A stretch of 64,000 nt of DNA. It comes from Beverwykella pulmonaria (Eukaryota > Ascomycota > Dothideomycetes > Pleosporales > Melanommataceae). A model generated the notes under the pieces. The model had not been told where the DNA came from and did no database searches. It saw only the letters and a list, made by a program, of their open reading frames with translations. A program made the position numbers and the translations under genes. The stretch is from assembly GCA_001599595.1 (NCBI GenBank), contig BCHH01000008.1, positions 1,326,362 through 1,390,361 of the forward strand, written 5' to 3'. Shown piece after piece: positions 35,709 to 45,378 of this stretch; the stretch's first letter is position 1; every line of letters starts with the position of its first letter.

Positions 35709-36788
35709 ATGGGAGTGGGTTCGGCTGTTTTGATCGGGTTGAGGGTGTTGGCTGTGGTTGTTGCTGCTGGGAGTATTGCGTTGGGAGTTTGGGGTATGTT
35801 TAAGATCATTCGAGATGAGTCGGGGAGTAGACATGCTAACGCGGATGGCTAGCTCTGACGACTATCCACGATGTCGAGACCCGCGGCAGTGTCGTCCTAA
35901 ATCGTCTCTCTTTAGAGGCGGACAAGGAAATCTTATGGCGGCGATTCTTCGATGCTGTCATGAGCAGTCAGATGAGGATATGGATAGCTATTGCTACTGT
36001 ATGTTTACCTCCCACGTTCCTCTTCCTTCAAGACTTAGTAGTGCTGAGCTGACGATAATTCATCAGACTGGTTTCTCTTTCATCACCGGCATCTTCATCT
36101 TTCTCTCGATGAAGATAGACGGCTTGAAAAAATCTCAATACCTCCTCATCCCACTCGAATTCGTTTCCATGTTTGCCACGGCTGCCGCATTCGGTGCCTC
36201 TCTTAGCCTCGCCATAAAATTGGACTCCCCCTGCCTTCTTCTAGACTCTTCTTCATCTACAGACCTCAAGAAATTCGGGACGCTATGTTCGCTCAGCAAG
36301 GGCTACTCGATCAGCACCGGAACTGGAGGGTAAGCTTCCCGTTACCTCTCAACCTCTTCTGTAACAAAAGGCTGATCACAAATAGCTTCCTCCTTGCCGT
36401 TACCTCTCTTGTTGCCCTGATATCAATCTGTGCCCGCGCCCACTCCCCAGAAAGTTGCTCTTTCGAGCCGACCGCCTCCGGTCTCGGCATGGGCCACGGT
36501 TATCAAGCTGTAGTGCCCTCCATCCCTCGCACTACCATCCCAACCATATACGACCCTCTGAAACCCGTACCAGGTACGCCAAGGCGCCCACTGAGAGAGG
36601 ATGAAATGGGCCTTGCGGAGAAGGGGGCTGGGATGGGGGTCCGCGAATCGATTGATACAATGAGAAGAACCGATACCTTAGAAAGGGAAGACGTAGGGAT
36701 ATCGGGACCTTTGGGGCTGCAAACTCCTGAGGCAGTTAAGAAGATGCGGCCACAGAGGCCATGGAGTGAGATGCCAGGGAGGAAGTGA
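35709..36788 (+). CDS. Four-helix (MARVEL-like) membrane protein
   Basis: Four exons (35709-35793, 35853-35998, 36067-36329, 36386-36788) give 298 residues. Four hydrophobic segments are visible: about residues 8-28, 72-90, 100-122 and 165-182. The loop between segments three and four holds two cysteines (DSPCLLLD and GTLCSLSKG), and a polar C-terminal tail of about 110 residues follows. This four-pass layout with a disordered tail is common in fungal MARVEL-like proteins, which sort into plasma-membrane domains. The family call comes from topology, not from a conserved motif. The start MGVGSAVLIGLRVLAV leads straight into helix one. Confidence 0.68.
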
Positions 36789-37545
36789 TTTGGACGATAA
36801 AGGAGTGGAGACGAAGATATAGAATGTGAGATTCGAAGGTTATTTGAGAGAAGTCGCCAGAAGGACATGTATTGACGGACGATGTATATTACGTATCTAT
36901 GACTAGAAGACCAGGCTTACCCAGGGTCTCGCATATTAGAATGTACACAAGAAGCCAAGGCTCATAATATCTTACCCAATACCAAGAGAGAAGTCTGCTC
37001 TGGAGTTTATTAGTTCAAGTTGCTGAATCGTCTACGCTCTAAATTTGTCCAATTAAATGCATTCGTTACTCCGGGAAAGTGTGGCCACTTAAGGTAAACC
37101 GTTGTGCAAAGCAAATTAGAAAGTCGTGCAAAATACGCATTTTGACGGTCGAAGTACTACTATGTCATGGCACTTCTTTGCACTACGGTTCGAACACCCA
37201 ATCATTTGTCGCTTTCTATTTTCAATTTCCAACGTAGGATTGCCATTTCCATGATCTTCACCATCTGCGTATTCTCTTATCCATTTTCGCTCTAGCTCGT
37301 CGCGACTTTCATTTACATGGGAATTTCGCCCCCAGTTCTTCCCTAATACGGATTAGTTTATGCCTATTTGAGATTAGGCAAACTCCCACTATTTTTGGAG
37401 CTCGTACTCTGATGGTTCTCCTTTCAACTTCACTTTCAGCTCGGAAGCTCGGTATGCCCCCGCAAAACGAACTCTTAGTTCTCCACGATGCTCTGCCGCC
37501 CTTCGCATTCCTCGTTTTCGTTGCATTCATATATGGCACATCCCC
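36789..37545. other. Intergenic, with an upstream overlapping reading frame
   Basis: No separ­ate gene is recognised. An ATG at 37412 opens an 85-codon frame that runs past the start of the next gene into 37669 in another frame. It could dampen translation from 37546 or be fortuitous. Confidence 0.4.
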
Positions 37546-39443
37546 ATGCCTCGACACAAACGCCAAAGACCTACCTGGCTCCCGGCTTGGATTCCGTACA
37601 AAGACGGCCGATATGTGGGACTTGCCAAGCAGACGCTTTTGGCGTGGTCGTCGACAATACTGGCGCTGACGTTCTTCCTCATGACGGTCTCGTATGCAAC
37701 GGAGAAGTCGAGATTTTCGAGTGTCAAGTTTGTGCATTCTTCGAGATCGAACACCATTCTCGTTTTGCGGATTCTTTCTGAGGCCGCGGGTGTCTTTCTT
37801 GCGGGGAGCATACACTCGACTTTTGAGGTTGTGCAATGGGTTCTCATCTCGAGGCCAAATGGTATCCGGTTCCCCCAGTTTCTGGCATTACAACTGAGTA
37901 CGGGACCGTTGGGCTTGTTAGGTCTCGCATTGGGAAGAGGGCTACCGCCCAGTCAGTGGTCTATGAAGCCGCGTATAATGAGCTTGATACGACTTATTGC
38001 AGAGCTTGCAGTCCCAGTGTTGGGAGTATTGGTCATGAGTGAGTAGATCCCTTATTCGTAATTGGGAAGAAGAATTAGTACTAAGAAAATGCAGGCAACG
38101 TGAATACGATAATCATTTATGTTCCGCTGAAAGACACTATCTACCCTTTTGCATTTGGCATGGAACCATTCAACAGTAGCGTGGCCTCGCAGCTTGGCAC
38201 CATGAAGGACATGTTCTTCAACTTGGGCTACGTTGGATTCCTCGACGACCCGTTACATTCCATCGACATCACACCAGATTCTGAACGAGGAGAAGATTGT
38301 CCTAAAGGCGTGAGCATGACGAAGAATGGAAGCTGCACCCGCAGCGTGCTTGTCACGCAAGCTTTCCAAAACGTTGAGGCGACTCTCCCCTTGAGTCAGC
38401 ATCAGGAGTCTCAGGTTGTTCTTACCAGGCACCAACAAATTTATTCTCTCGAGTATCGCGACAACATTGAACTATCCAATGATAATCTAAGCTGCGAGAC
38501 CTTTTACTCTGGACCAGCGTACTATCAAGTATGCACCCGAAACACAGACGATGGCTGGCTGCACGCAGCCGTAATGCCCTGCCCCGCCGACTTAATAGAA
38601 ACATCTTCATGCACTCAAAACCGCACCTGGCTCTCATCTCCCGACTTCACGACTGCCTTAAAAGTCTCCTTTGTAACCGCCTCCGTATCCTACGATCGAG
38701 AAAACGGGCGCATCCTCACCTACGACCTCGAGTCCTCCACTCGACCCCTCACAATCAACGCGTCCGAAATCCTCTCCGCAATGAGCGCAATCCTAAACGC
38801 TACTTCCACGACCCCATCACTCACCTCTGCGAATCCAATCCTGGGCTCTCCATCGAATTTCTTCGGCCGCTTGGTCGCGGGCCATATGTATCGCATTGGG
38901 AAGCTCACAAAAGGAAACCCGCTTGCGCGCCTCAAAGGCGTCAATGCGCTACAAGCGCTCCTCGGAATAACAATCTTCTACTGCCAGAACGGCGTCCTCA
39001 GCCAAACCATCCTCGCGAATTCCCCCAGCGCCCGCGTACCGACAAACTACCAAGCTGGCGCCTTCGAGAAGCAGCAGAATAGCTCCATTGTTTCCCTTGC
39101 GGAGACACGGTACAAGATCCGCGTTGGTAGAGCTACTTTGATCGCGTATACTGTGCTTGGTGGACTTACATTGCTTATTTGTATCCTGGCGCTGCTTGTA
39201 GGCTCGATTTTCGAACTGGTGAAGCTTGATGCAGAGCCCACGCTATATCCAGCACTGGATTTTTTTACGCAGTGTAAGGTCGAGGATAAGAGCGGGAAAG
39301 TGGTTCCGCCCCATAAGCGGGTCGAGTTGGCATGGACGAGAGATGGACAGGAGTTGTTTAGGGAAATTGAGTGGTTGAGGGTTACGAGACGGAAGAGGAA
39401 GGCGAGGGAGATAGACCTTGAACTGCCGGGGGCGGAGGGGTGA
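37546..39443 (+). CDS. Multi-pass membrane protein of unknown function
   Basis: Two exons (37546-38038, 38095-39443) with a 56-nt intron give 613 residues. The N-terminus TWLPAWIPYKDGRYVGLAKQ precedes hydrophobic segments at about 35-52 and 72-95, near 107-122, and near 145-163. A large external domain of about 330 residues follows, with conserved-looking cysteines (GEDCPKG, GSCTRS, LSCETF, QVCTRN, MPCPADL, SSCTQN) and N-glycosylation sites. A last membrane helix (TLIAYTVLGGLTLLICILALL) leads to a basic tail. The layout resembles lineage-specific surface proteins of filamentous ascomycetes. No named family is recognised. The start is the first ATG of the frame that fits; an upstream exon cannot be excluded. 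Confidence 0.72.
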
Positions 39444-40182
39444 AGTGATGGATGCTGGTTTTGTGGAGGGGCGGTGTAGCAGATACGGCGGTAGTATGTA
39501 GGAGTGTAAGATAACAGTCCTGATACCCTTCTATATCCAAATACCCATCTTATAGAATCCTCTCTTCCTAAATCTGCCACAGATATAGCGTACAGTCACG
39601 CTATCTCAATCTAAGTCTTTCCTTTAGTCTTTAGTGAACATTTACGGACCACATTATGCTAGACACAAAGCCTACCATGGAGTCCTGGAGATTTCCCGCA
39701 TGTATACAAGAGTATTTAAACCCACAAGTAAAATGCCGAAACACCAGAGATAAGCCCAACCGTGCGTGATTCAAGAAAGCGGCTGGGGTGCCCGAGAGAT
39801 CACTTCTGAGGCCTGCGTACAGTTAAGAAACACATGGTTAGAGCTCAGCAAGACGATCTGGAGAGTGCGCTGACGTGTGAGGGGAAGAGAGCAGGAGATG
39901 TTATACCGGCGATGTTGAGTTTTGAGGCAGTCGGAGGTCGCGAAAAACCGGGCTGGAGACTTAGACTGACGCATAACATTTGAAGAGAGAAGCGGTGATG
40001 AGTACGTTGATCTTCATAGCCGTATAGTCTTTTTTCGGAAAGTATTCTTCGATTTAATCGTTGAAAAATATCTGTGACGACTTCTTTATACAAAAAGAAA
40101 GCCTGGGCGAAGTCGGCGAAATGGTCACTGGCGAACGCCGCCTTGCCCGCTGCATCTGCACAGAGGTCGTTGAAAAGGCTGT
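39444..40182. other. Intergenic before the retrotransposon
   Basis: A minus-strand open frame at 39845-40186 begins with a weak start and ends without family features. It may be related to the split frame noted at 40183-43359, but this is unclear. Confidence 0.35.
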
Positions 40183-40317
40183 TCACGTAGTATAAGCAGC
40201 CTTAATCTCGCTGTTCGTCATGATCGAAGATCGGAATAGAGATATTCGAAGCTCTGGGGGCAATATGGAAAAGGGTTGGCTCTGACAGTAAACAAGCCGG
40301 GGAATTCTTGTAGAGGG

Positions 40318-40322
40318 GATAG
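40318..40322. repeat. Target-site duplication, left copy (GATAG)
   Basis: GATAG immediately precedes the TGTCACG start of the left LTR and is repeated at 43195-43199 after the right LTR. Five bases is the usual duplication for copia elements. Confidence 0.95.
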
Positions 40323-40525
40323 TGTCACGTATATCACGTGTTCTACTATGTCACGTGTATCACATATGTCACGTGTCTCACATGACATATCATATGTCCT
40401 ATTCTAGCTAGCTCACCCTTCATGGGTATATATAGTCGTCGTTCGAGCAGTCAGCTCTTCACGGCTTTCTCACTCTTTATACACACTTTCCATCAGACAG
40501 TTGACTTCCGCCTCTACTCGTGACA
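40323..40525 (+). repeat. Left LTR
   Basis: 203 bp from TGTCACG to CGTGACA. It has three CACGTG sites at 40335, 40352 and 40370 and a TATATATA box at 40427-40434, which together look like the element promoter. It matches the right LTR over its whole length by eye. Confidence 0.95.
40335..40375. promoter_or_regulatory. CACGTG (E-box) array in the LTR
   Basis: Three perfect CACGTG palindromes spaced 17-18 bp apart, with an extra TCACGTAT at the LTR start. CACGTG is the site of bHLH factors such as Cbf1 and Pho4 and of some bZIP factors. The array is repeated in the right LTR at 43004-43044. Confidence 0.6.
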
Positions 40526-40679
40526 GTTATGAGCCCGGATTTCCGCATGCAATAAACACAACAATAGAAGCTCAAGTCAACTGTCCCATCATTCCAACTA
40601 GTCGTCCACATTATCCATATCATTCATATCATCCATATCATCCACATCAGCCAACGCAGTTCTTCAAACACTAGCGATC

Positions 40680-41714
40680 ATGGCAACCACAGCAGCATCA
40701 CAGCGACTCGACAGCAAGTCAGACTGGCCACAGTGGTTCAACACGGTCTATCGACGAGCACTTCGCGACAGAATCTGGGAATACTGCAACCCAGACCTTC
40801 ATGAAGCTTCACCAACAGCTTCCACAGCACAAGCAGCTCCGCAAGCAGCTGCACCCACCACGGCACCAGCTCTTCAGAAACTGGTTGAGCCGACACGACC
40901 CACAGCTAGTCAAATCAACGAGGAAGCCACAGAGCTATCAGATCTCGATGGTCTAGAGCTCAAACTATGGTCTATCCTCAAGGATGACTACAACGACAGG
41001 ATGAGGGAGTATACCCTGAAACACAGGGCCCTCGCTGACCTGGACACGTATATCGAATCAACAGTCGACAAAAGCAACCTGCTGATCATCAAGAACCTCA
41101 TCACGCCATACGAAAAGCTAAAGGCCTTGAAGGCAAAGCTCGAGCCATCACCCAGGCAGCTCAAGCAGAGCGCACGAGCCCGATATGACGCGGCACAAAA
41201 ATGGAACAGCAGGACGAATCTTGAACAGTGGCTTAGGGAGTATCGAAATGCCTACCTTGAGGCTAAAGAAGCCAAGCTATCACTGACGGACGATTACAAC
41301 CCACACTACGACTTTGTCAAGGCTATCTCTGAGGCAAATCCTGCGTGCTCGAGCGCGCTACATTCAATTCTCGTACAGAAGGAAGAGACGGAACTCGACC
41401 CGCCAGACTTCACCACATCCTGCCTCGATTTCTTTGAAAGGTGGCAAAGGACTCAACCAGCGACCCAGCCAGATGTGACTCATACTGGATTCGCCACATT
41501 TCAAGGACAGCCAGCATCAATCGATTATCAATCAGGCTCGTCCGATGATCAATCAAATCAGTCACCGCCGCCATCCCGAGGTCGACACCAAGGACATGTC
41601 GATTCTGCTCAGGTGATCACAACTCAGAACGATGCTATTACGTTGACCCTAGACGGAGGCCTCCTGAGTGGACTGAGACACCTTACTTCCGGCAGCAATT
41701 TGATAACAATCTAA
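40680..41714 (+). CDS. Copia-type Gag polyprotein
   Basis: An open frame of 344 codons from an ATG, 155 bp inside the left LTR. It begins MATTAASQRLDSKSDWPQWF, the usual opening of fungal copia Gag proteins, and continues with a helical capsid-like region (LWSILKDDYNDRM, LEQWLREYRNAYLEAKEAK). The zinc knuckle that should follow lies in another frame from 41597, so this frame ends about 35 codons after leaving the conserved order. A one-base deletion or a -1 ribosomal frameshift near 41549-41597 would join it to the next frame. Gag forms the virus-like particle that packages element RNA. Confidence 0.82.
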   Translation: MATTAASQRLDSKSDWPQWFNTVYRRALRDRIWEYCNPDLHEASPTASTAQAAPQAAAPTTAPALQKLVEPTRPTASQINEEATELSDLDGLELKLWSILKDDYNDRMREYTLKHRALADLDTYIESTVDKSNLLIIKNLITPYEKLKALKAKLEPSPRQLKQSARARYDAAQKWNSRTNLEQWLREYRNAYLEAKEAKLSLTDDYNPHYDFVKAISEANPACSSALHSILVQKEETELDPPDFTTSCLDFFERWQRTQPATQPDVTHTGFATFQGQPASIDYQSGSSDDQSNQSPPPSRGRHQGHVDSAQVITTQNDAITLTLDGGLLSGLRHLTSGSNLITI

Positions 41715-42970
41715 TCAACAACCCTGCTCTAAGGCAAGAAGTGGATACCATCCAAAGCAAGCCAGTTCCACCTTCTTCATCACACACCCCATCGCCACAC
41801 AACGCGTCAGCAGACGTCGCCACCGCCACAGCTTCGCCACCAAACGCTGTATGGAATGATTCAAGCAATCAACTGCAAGGCACCAGGAACGCTGCCGCCG
41901 CTGCAGGAACCCCTGTAGCATCCACCAAACATTCACACAAGCTAGAGAATCCACTGCTACGCTGCTGGATCCTAGACCCAGGAGCTGACGTAAATGTATC
42001 AAACAACCTTGCCGACTTCACATGGGAACGCAATGCGAAACGCAATGATCGGCTTATAGCCGGAGGATCATACCTCAAGATTCAAGCATGGGGAAGAGCC
42101 ACAATCACCGTCCGAGGTCCACAGGGTCCTACATCACTAGTGATCCACAGCGTGGCCTACATACCCAGCTTCTTCACAAGCCTCGTCTCACTGTCCCAAG
42201 GGACAGGCATGCATTTCGACAGTGGCGAGAACCTAGTCTACATGGGCAGTGATCGCCGACCGGTCTGCTACACCACACGCAGAGGCGGTCATTGGATCAT
42301 GAAGGATACAGACAGAGACCCTTCACACACATCGCAATCACCTATCATGATGGCTACTAGAAGCTCTCACGCACGTACACGTGCACGACCTACCAAGGAA
42401 CGAAGGCCAATCACCAGCGATGCGACACAGCTTCATCAGCTTATGGCATTTGCCAGCACTAAGGCTATCAGCAAGCTGCCAGACAGAATCAACGTGATAG
42501 ACAATTCGGGTAGAGCACCCAGAACTCACAAGAGTAAGGTCTGCGGACTATCCAAATCAAAGCAGCAGATCAGTCAACGTATTACACACGAGCTTGATTC
42601 TATCGATTATATTGATCCAGGACAGCAACAGGAGACATCGGAGATCGAGAATATCGGTCTACCACATCAGAAGCATACAGATCAATTGCCCACACCAGAG
42701 GCCACACCGGTTCCGGAACAATTATCAATCAAATCAACAATCGATATACAGCCATCAGAAGCATATGATGATAATATCAATATCTCAACTAGGCCTTTTA
42801 CGCCTCACAGCAGACGAGCCGAGCAGCCTCGTCTAGGAACATCTTCTTTCATGGACCATTTCATACACAAATTGACACCTGACCGCGTTATCACCACTCA
42901 CCTCCATACAATTTTCCTATTTTGGCTTAGCTCACACCTTCATTTATGGTTTTATACAGCTCTGCACTGA
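41549..42970 (+). CDS. Copia protease and decayed pre-integrase region
   Basis: This frame is open from 41549 to a TGA at 42970 and lies at -1 relative to gag. It holds the zinc knuckle CRFCSGDHNSERC (41597-41635), a RPPEW motif, and an aspartic protease with WILDPGADVNVSNN (active Asp at 41975). DPG instead of DSG is common in fungal copia. A pre-integrase segment follows (QLHQLMAFAS, APRTHKSKVCGLSKSKQQ), with one His and one Cys of the HHCC finger apparently lost. Beyond it only a Pro/Glu/Ser linker remains (PTPEATPVPEQL). No integrase core or reverse transcriptase is present. The start codon is uncertain, because it is probably made as a fusion with Gag. Confidence 0.8.
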   Translation, partial: SIKSVTAAIPRSTPRTCRFCSGDHNSERCYYVDPRRRPPEWTETPYFRQQFDNNLINNPALRQEVDTIQSKPVPPSSSHTPSPHNASADVATATASPPNAVWNDSSNQLQGTRNAAAAAGTPVASTKHSHKLENPLLRCWILDPGADVNVSNNLADFTWERNAKRNDRLIAGGSYLKIQAWGRATITVRGPQGPTSLVIHSVAYIPSFFTSLVSLSQGTGMHFDSGENLVYMGSDRRPVCYTTRRGGHWIMKDTDRDPSHTSQSPIMMATRSSHARTRARPTKERRPITSDATQLHQLMAFASTKAISKLPDRINVIDNSGRAPRTHKSKVCGLSKSKQQISQRITHELDSIDYIDPGQQQETSEIENIGLPHQKHTDQLPTPEATPVPEQLSIKSTIDIQPSEAYDDNINISTRPFTPHSRRAEQPRLGTSSFMDHFIHKLTPDRVITTHLHTIFLFWLSSHLHLWFYTALH

Positions 42971-42991
42971 CCGTTTCAAGCTGGGGGGGTG

Positions 42992-43194
42992 TGTCACGTA
43001 TATCACGTGTTCTACTATGTCACGTGTATCACATATGTCACGTGTCTCACATGACATATCATATGTCCTATTCTAGCTAGCTCACCCTTCATGGGTATAT
43101 ATAGTCGTCGTTCGAGCAGTCAGCTCTTCACGGCTTTCTCACTCTTTATACACACTTTCCATCAGACAGTTGACTTCCGCCTCTACTCGTGACA
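42992..43194 (+). repeat. Right LTR
   Basis: 203 bp, same sequence as the left LTR by direct reading, preceded by the polypurine tract. The flanking GATAG at 43195-43199 completes the target duplication. Confidence 0.95.
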
Positions 43195-43359
43195 GATAGA
43201 GATCGGAGCCGGAGTAGGTGCGTTATCGTCTGGGGTGGTGAGGAGGAAGGGCAGACCCCAGACGTGAGCCGCCCTATCGCCGACGTCATGAACGATGTCA
43301 TCGACAAGCCAGCGGCTATAAAGAGAGGGTGAAGAAAAAGGCCTAGCACGAAGAGACAT

Positions 43360-43787
43360 TCGGCATCCATTGCGGAGCTCGGATGGAATATTTAGAAACA
43401 GTGGGGAAGCGGCTGGAGATGATAATGAGGAGTTGAGGGTGAGGACAGTTTGACGGCAAGGTGTGACCTGGTAAAATTAGCGATGGTGGCGATAAAGTCA
43501 GCAAGTTGGCGGCGGCGACATCTGGTTTTTCACTTTTGGTCCATCATCGTTTTGAGCTGGTGGTAATCCACACAAGTTCCAGAGTTTACCCTCGACATGC
43601 TCCGTCAAGACTACGAATGCCTTCAGACCCACATACGGATTTCTGGGAGTCACGACTGATTTTGAAGCCAACGAAGTCTATTGTACGGTCTGTGGTAAAG
43701 GGGGGCCTGTAATTCTATCATAGGATAGTTGACTAAAAGGATGTAATGGCTGACCAAAGTAGAGGCTTGATCCAGTCCCGGCTTTGA
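43360..43787. other. Intergenic after the retrotransposon
   Basis: This lies between the split frame and the 3' end of the ketopantoate reductase gene. No coding exon is seen. Confidence 0.45.
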
Positions 43788-44816
43788 CTAAACACCCCTC
43801 CCAACTCGAGAATCCAGAGCGGCAGCGAGAACGTACAGCATTTCCAGTTTATCGCACTTCACTCCTTTCTCTTTGCCCAGCCTGACAGTGTTCCCAATTA
43901 TGGCCTCCACTTCCATTTTCCGCCCTTCTTTCACATCCTGAAGCATACTCGGTTCGACCGCTTTCTTATTAGCAATCCTTGCTTTGGCTCGTCCCAGTTG
44001 GTATTCTGCCTCTTCCCGAGAGATATTGTAGCCATAGGCCTTGGCTATATCACACACTTCTAGCATGATGTCGAAAACGAGTCCAGTAGCAGGAGCCGAA
44101 GATTCCATAAACTCGACATCAGTGCACAGAGTCAGGGCACAAAGTGGATTCCATGATGCGTTAACAACGAGCTTGAACCATCGTTTAATTTGGACATCTT
44201 CGTACACTTCGACAGTGGCACCGGCATCCTGTAGAAGCTTGGCGAACGTTTCTGCATGCTCAGGTGAAGCGGAAGAGGGAAAGCTCCCAATTTCGAGTCG
44301 TTCCACCTCTCCATGCTTGATGATACCCGCAGGACGTTGGGCTACAGGCAGATAGACGACACAGCTGACGATTGGATTGCTTGGGAATGCAGCGGCGTAC
44401 TCTTCCTCGATGCTGATGCCATTCTGGACAAGCACGACTACCGTATGTCCTGGGGTTACAGTTGGACTTATGAGCTTGGGTATTGTCGCGGGAACAGCCT
44501 TGCTGCATACCATTACATAGTCGAAAGGCTTTGAGTCCGCGGCAGCTGCTTCAGCGCAGTCTCGCACGACATTTGGAACGAAGTGTATGTTCTGACCAAA
44601 GAGCGAGGAATTGATTACGAAGCCATCCTTCTTAGCGACATCATAGTTCGATCGACATACGGCTGTAACCGATGCTACTTTGGAAAGGAGGTATAGATAA
44701 ACCTGAAGTGGAATTAGGGTTGGCACGCGTCTGGGAGTTCGACCGATTCGGAGTAAGCTTACCGTCCCTACGCTGCCTGCTCCGAAGAGCAGAATCTTCG
44801 GTCTGCTGTCAGCCAT
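43788..44816 (-). CDS. 2-dehydropantoate 2-reductase (ketopantoate reductase) family
   Basis: Two exons (44816-44763, 44702-43788) with a 60-nt intron give 322 residues. The start MADSRPKILLFGAGSVGT opens a Rossmann fold with the GxGxxG dinucleotide motif. Further ApbA/PanE features are DYVMVCSKA, VVVLVQNGISIEEE, and the C-terminal helical domain with KRWFKLVVNASWNPLCALT and PSMLQDVKEGRKMEVEAIIG. The family reduces 2-oxo acids with NADPH; the classic reaction makes pantoate for coenzyme A. Fungi carry several paralogues, so this may act on another substrate. The intron length is a multiple of three with no stop, so an unspliced message would stay in frame. An upstream non-ATG extension to 44855 is less likely. 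Confidence 0.9.
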   Translation of the reverse strand: MADSRPKILLFGAGSVGTVSLLRIGRTPRRVPTLIPLQVYLYLLSKVASVTAVCRSNYDVAKKDGFVINSSLFGQNIHFVPNVVRDCAEAAAADSKPFDYVMVCSKAVPATIPKLISPTVTPGHTVVVLVQNGISIEEEYAAAFPSNPIVSCVVYLPVAQRPAGIIKHGEVERLEIGSFPSSASPEHAETFAKLLQDAGATVEVYEDVQIKRWFKLVVNASWNPLCALTLCTDVEFMESSAPATGLVFDIMLEVCDIAKAYGYNISREEAEYQLGRAKARIANKKAVEPSMLQDVKEGRKMEVEAIIGNTVRLGKEKGVKCDKLEMLYVLAAALDSRVGRGV

Positions 44817-45378
44817 GATTAGTGTTCGGCCAGAGCGTTGGAATGTGATGTTCACCTTATAATCTTTTAGGTGTCGCTGAAGGCCGATAAGATGTCATCT
44901 CTAGTGCGTCCACCATGAAAACCACACTAGGGCGAAGGGCGTTAAGGCGCCGCTAAACTTTCTCCGATCTCGGACGGCTCCTGCTTCTCCACCACCTGCA
45001 TATCAACACCAGTCTCCAAGTCCTCTTACTACATCAACCTATAGCACGTCGAAAATAAAGCAATGCACGCTGCGACATACTTTGAGACCTTAAAAGGGTA
45101 CTCATGAGGTCCTCTCCCAGAGTCATGCGACGTCTTCAATTGGGAGATAACAACGTTGAAAGACATCCAAGCCTCAAGGCCGCAAACTCTTTACCCTTTT
45201 TACCCTATCCTAGCTCGGAAGCAGTTGATTTCTGGGATTATGGCCGGCATATTGTTGCAAGACGAACGTTCAGTTTGAACCCGCCATGGAAAGCGCAAGC
45301 TTCGGGGCACGCACAACTACGCCATATCCATAATTGCACGTATCCTGCCCCCTAGGCAATAATACTTAGTATTCTGGT
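44817..45378. other. Gene-free stretch
   Basis: This is the promoter side of the ketopantoate reductase gene. Short open frames only. Confidence 0.45.

Larger units (their letters stand above)
40323..43194 (+). mobile_element. Non-autonomous copia-type LTR retrotransposon
   Basis: A 2,872-bp element with 203-bp LTRs that I read as identical, TG..CA termini (TGTCACG..CGTGACA), a polypurine tract (CTGGGGGGGTG) just before the right LTR, and a 5-bp target duplication. The interior encodes a copia gag, a CCHC knuckle, an aspartic protease, and the remains of the integrase zinc-binding region. There is no integrase catalytic core, reverse transcriptase or RNase H, and the interior is too short to hold them. 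Identical LTRs imply a recent insertion, so an autonomous partner must supply the missing enzymes in trans. I infer an internal deletion from a full-length copia element. Confidence 0.95.
40183..43359 (-). pseudogene. Possible open frame split by the retrotransposon
   Basis: If the element and one copy of the GATAG duplication are removed, a minus-strand frame from the ATG at 43359 reads through the empty site to a TGA at 40183, 99 codons in all. The right-hand half includes RWLVDDIVHDVGDRAAHVWG, the left-hand half ILPPELRISLFRSS. A second minus-strand frame is also open across the site, so chance is a real possibility. No family is recognised. Confidence 0.22.

Noticed and set aside
40323..43194. 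A full-length autonomous copia element
   Set aside because: The interior of about 2.5 kb contains no reverse transcriptase, RNase H or integrase catalytic motif in any frame.
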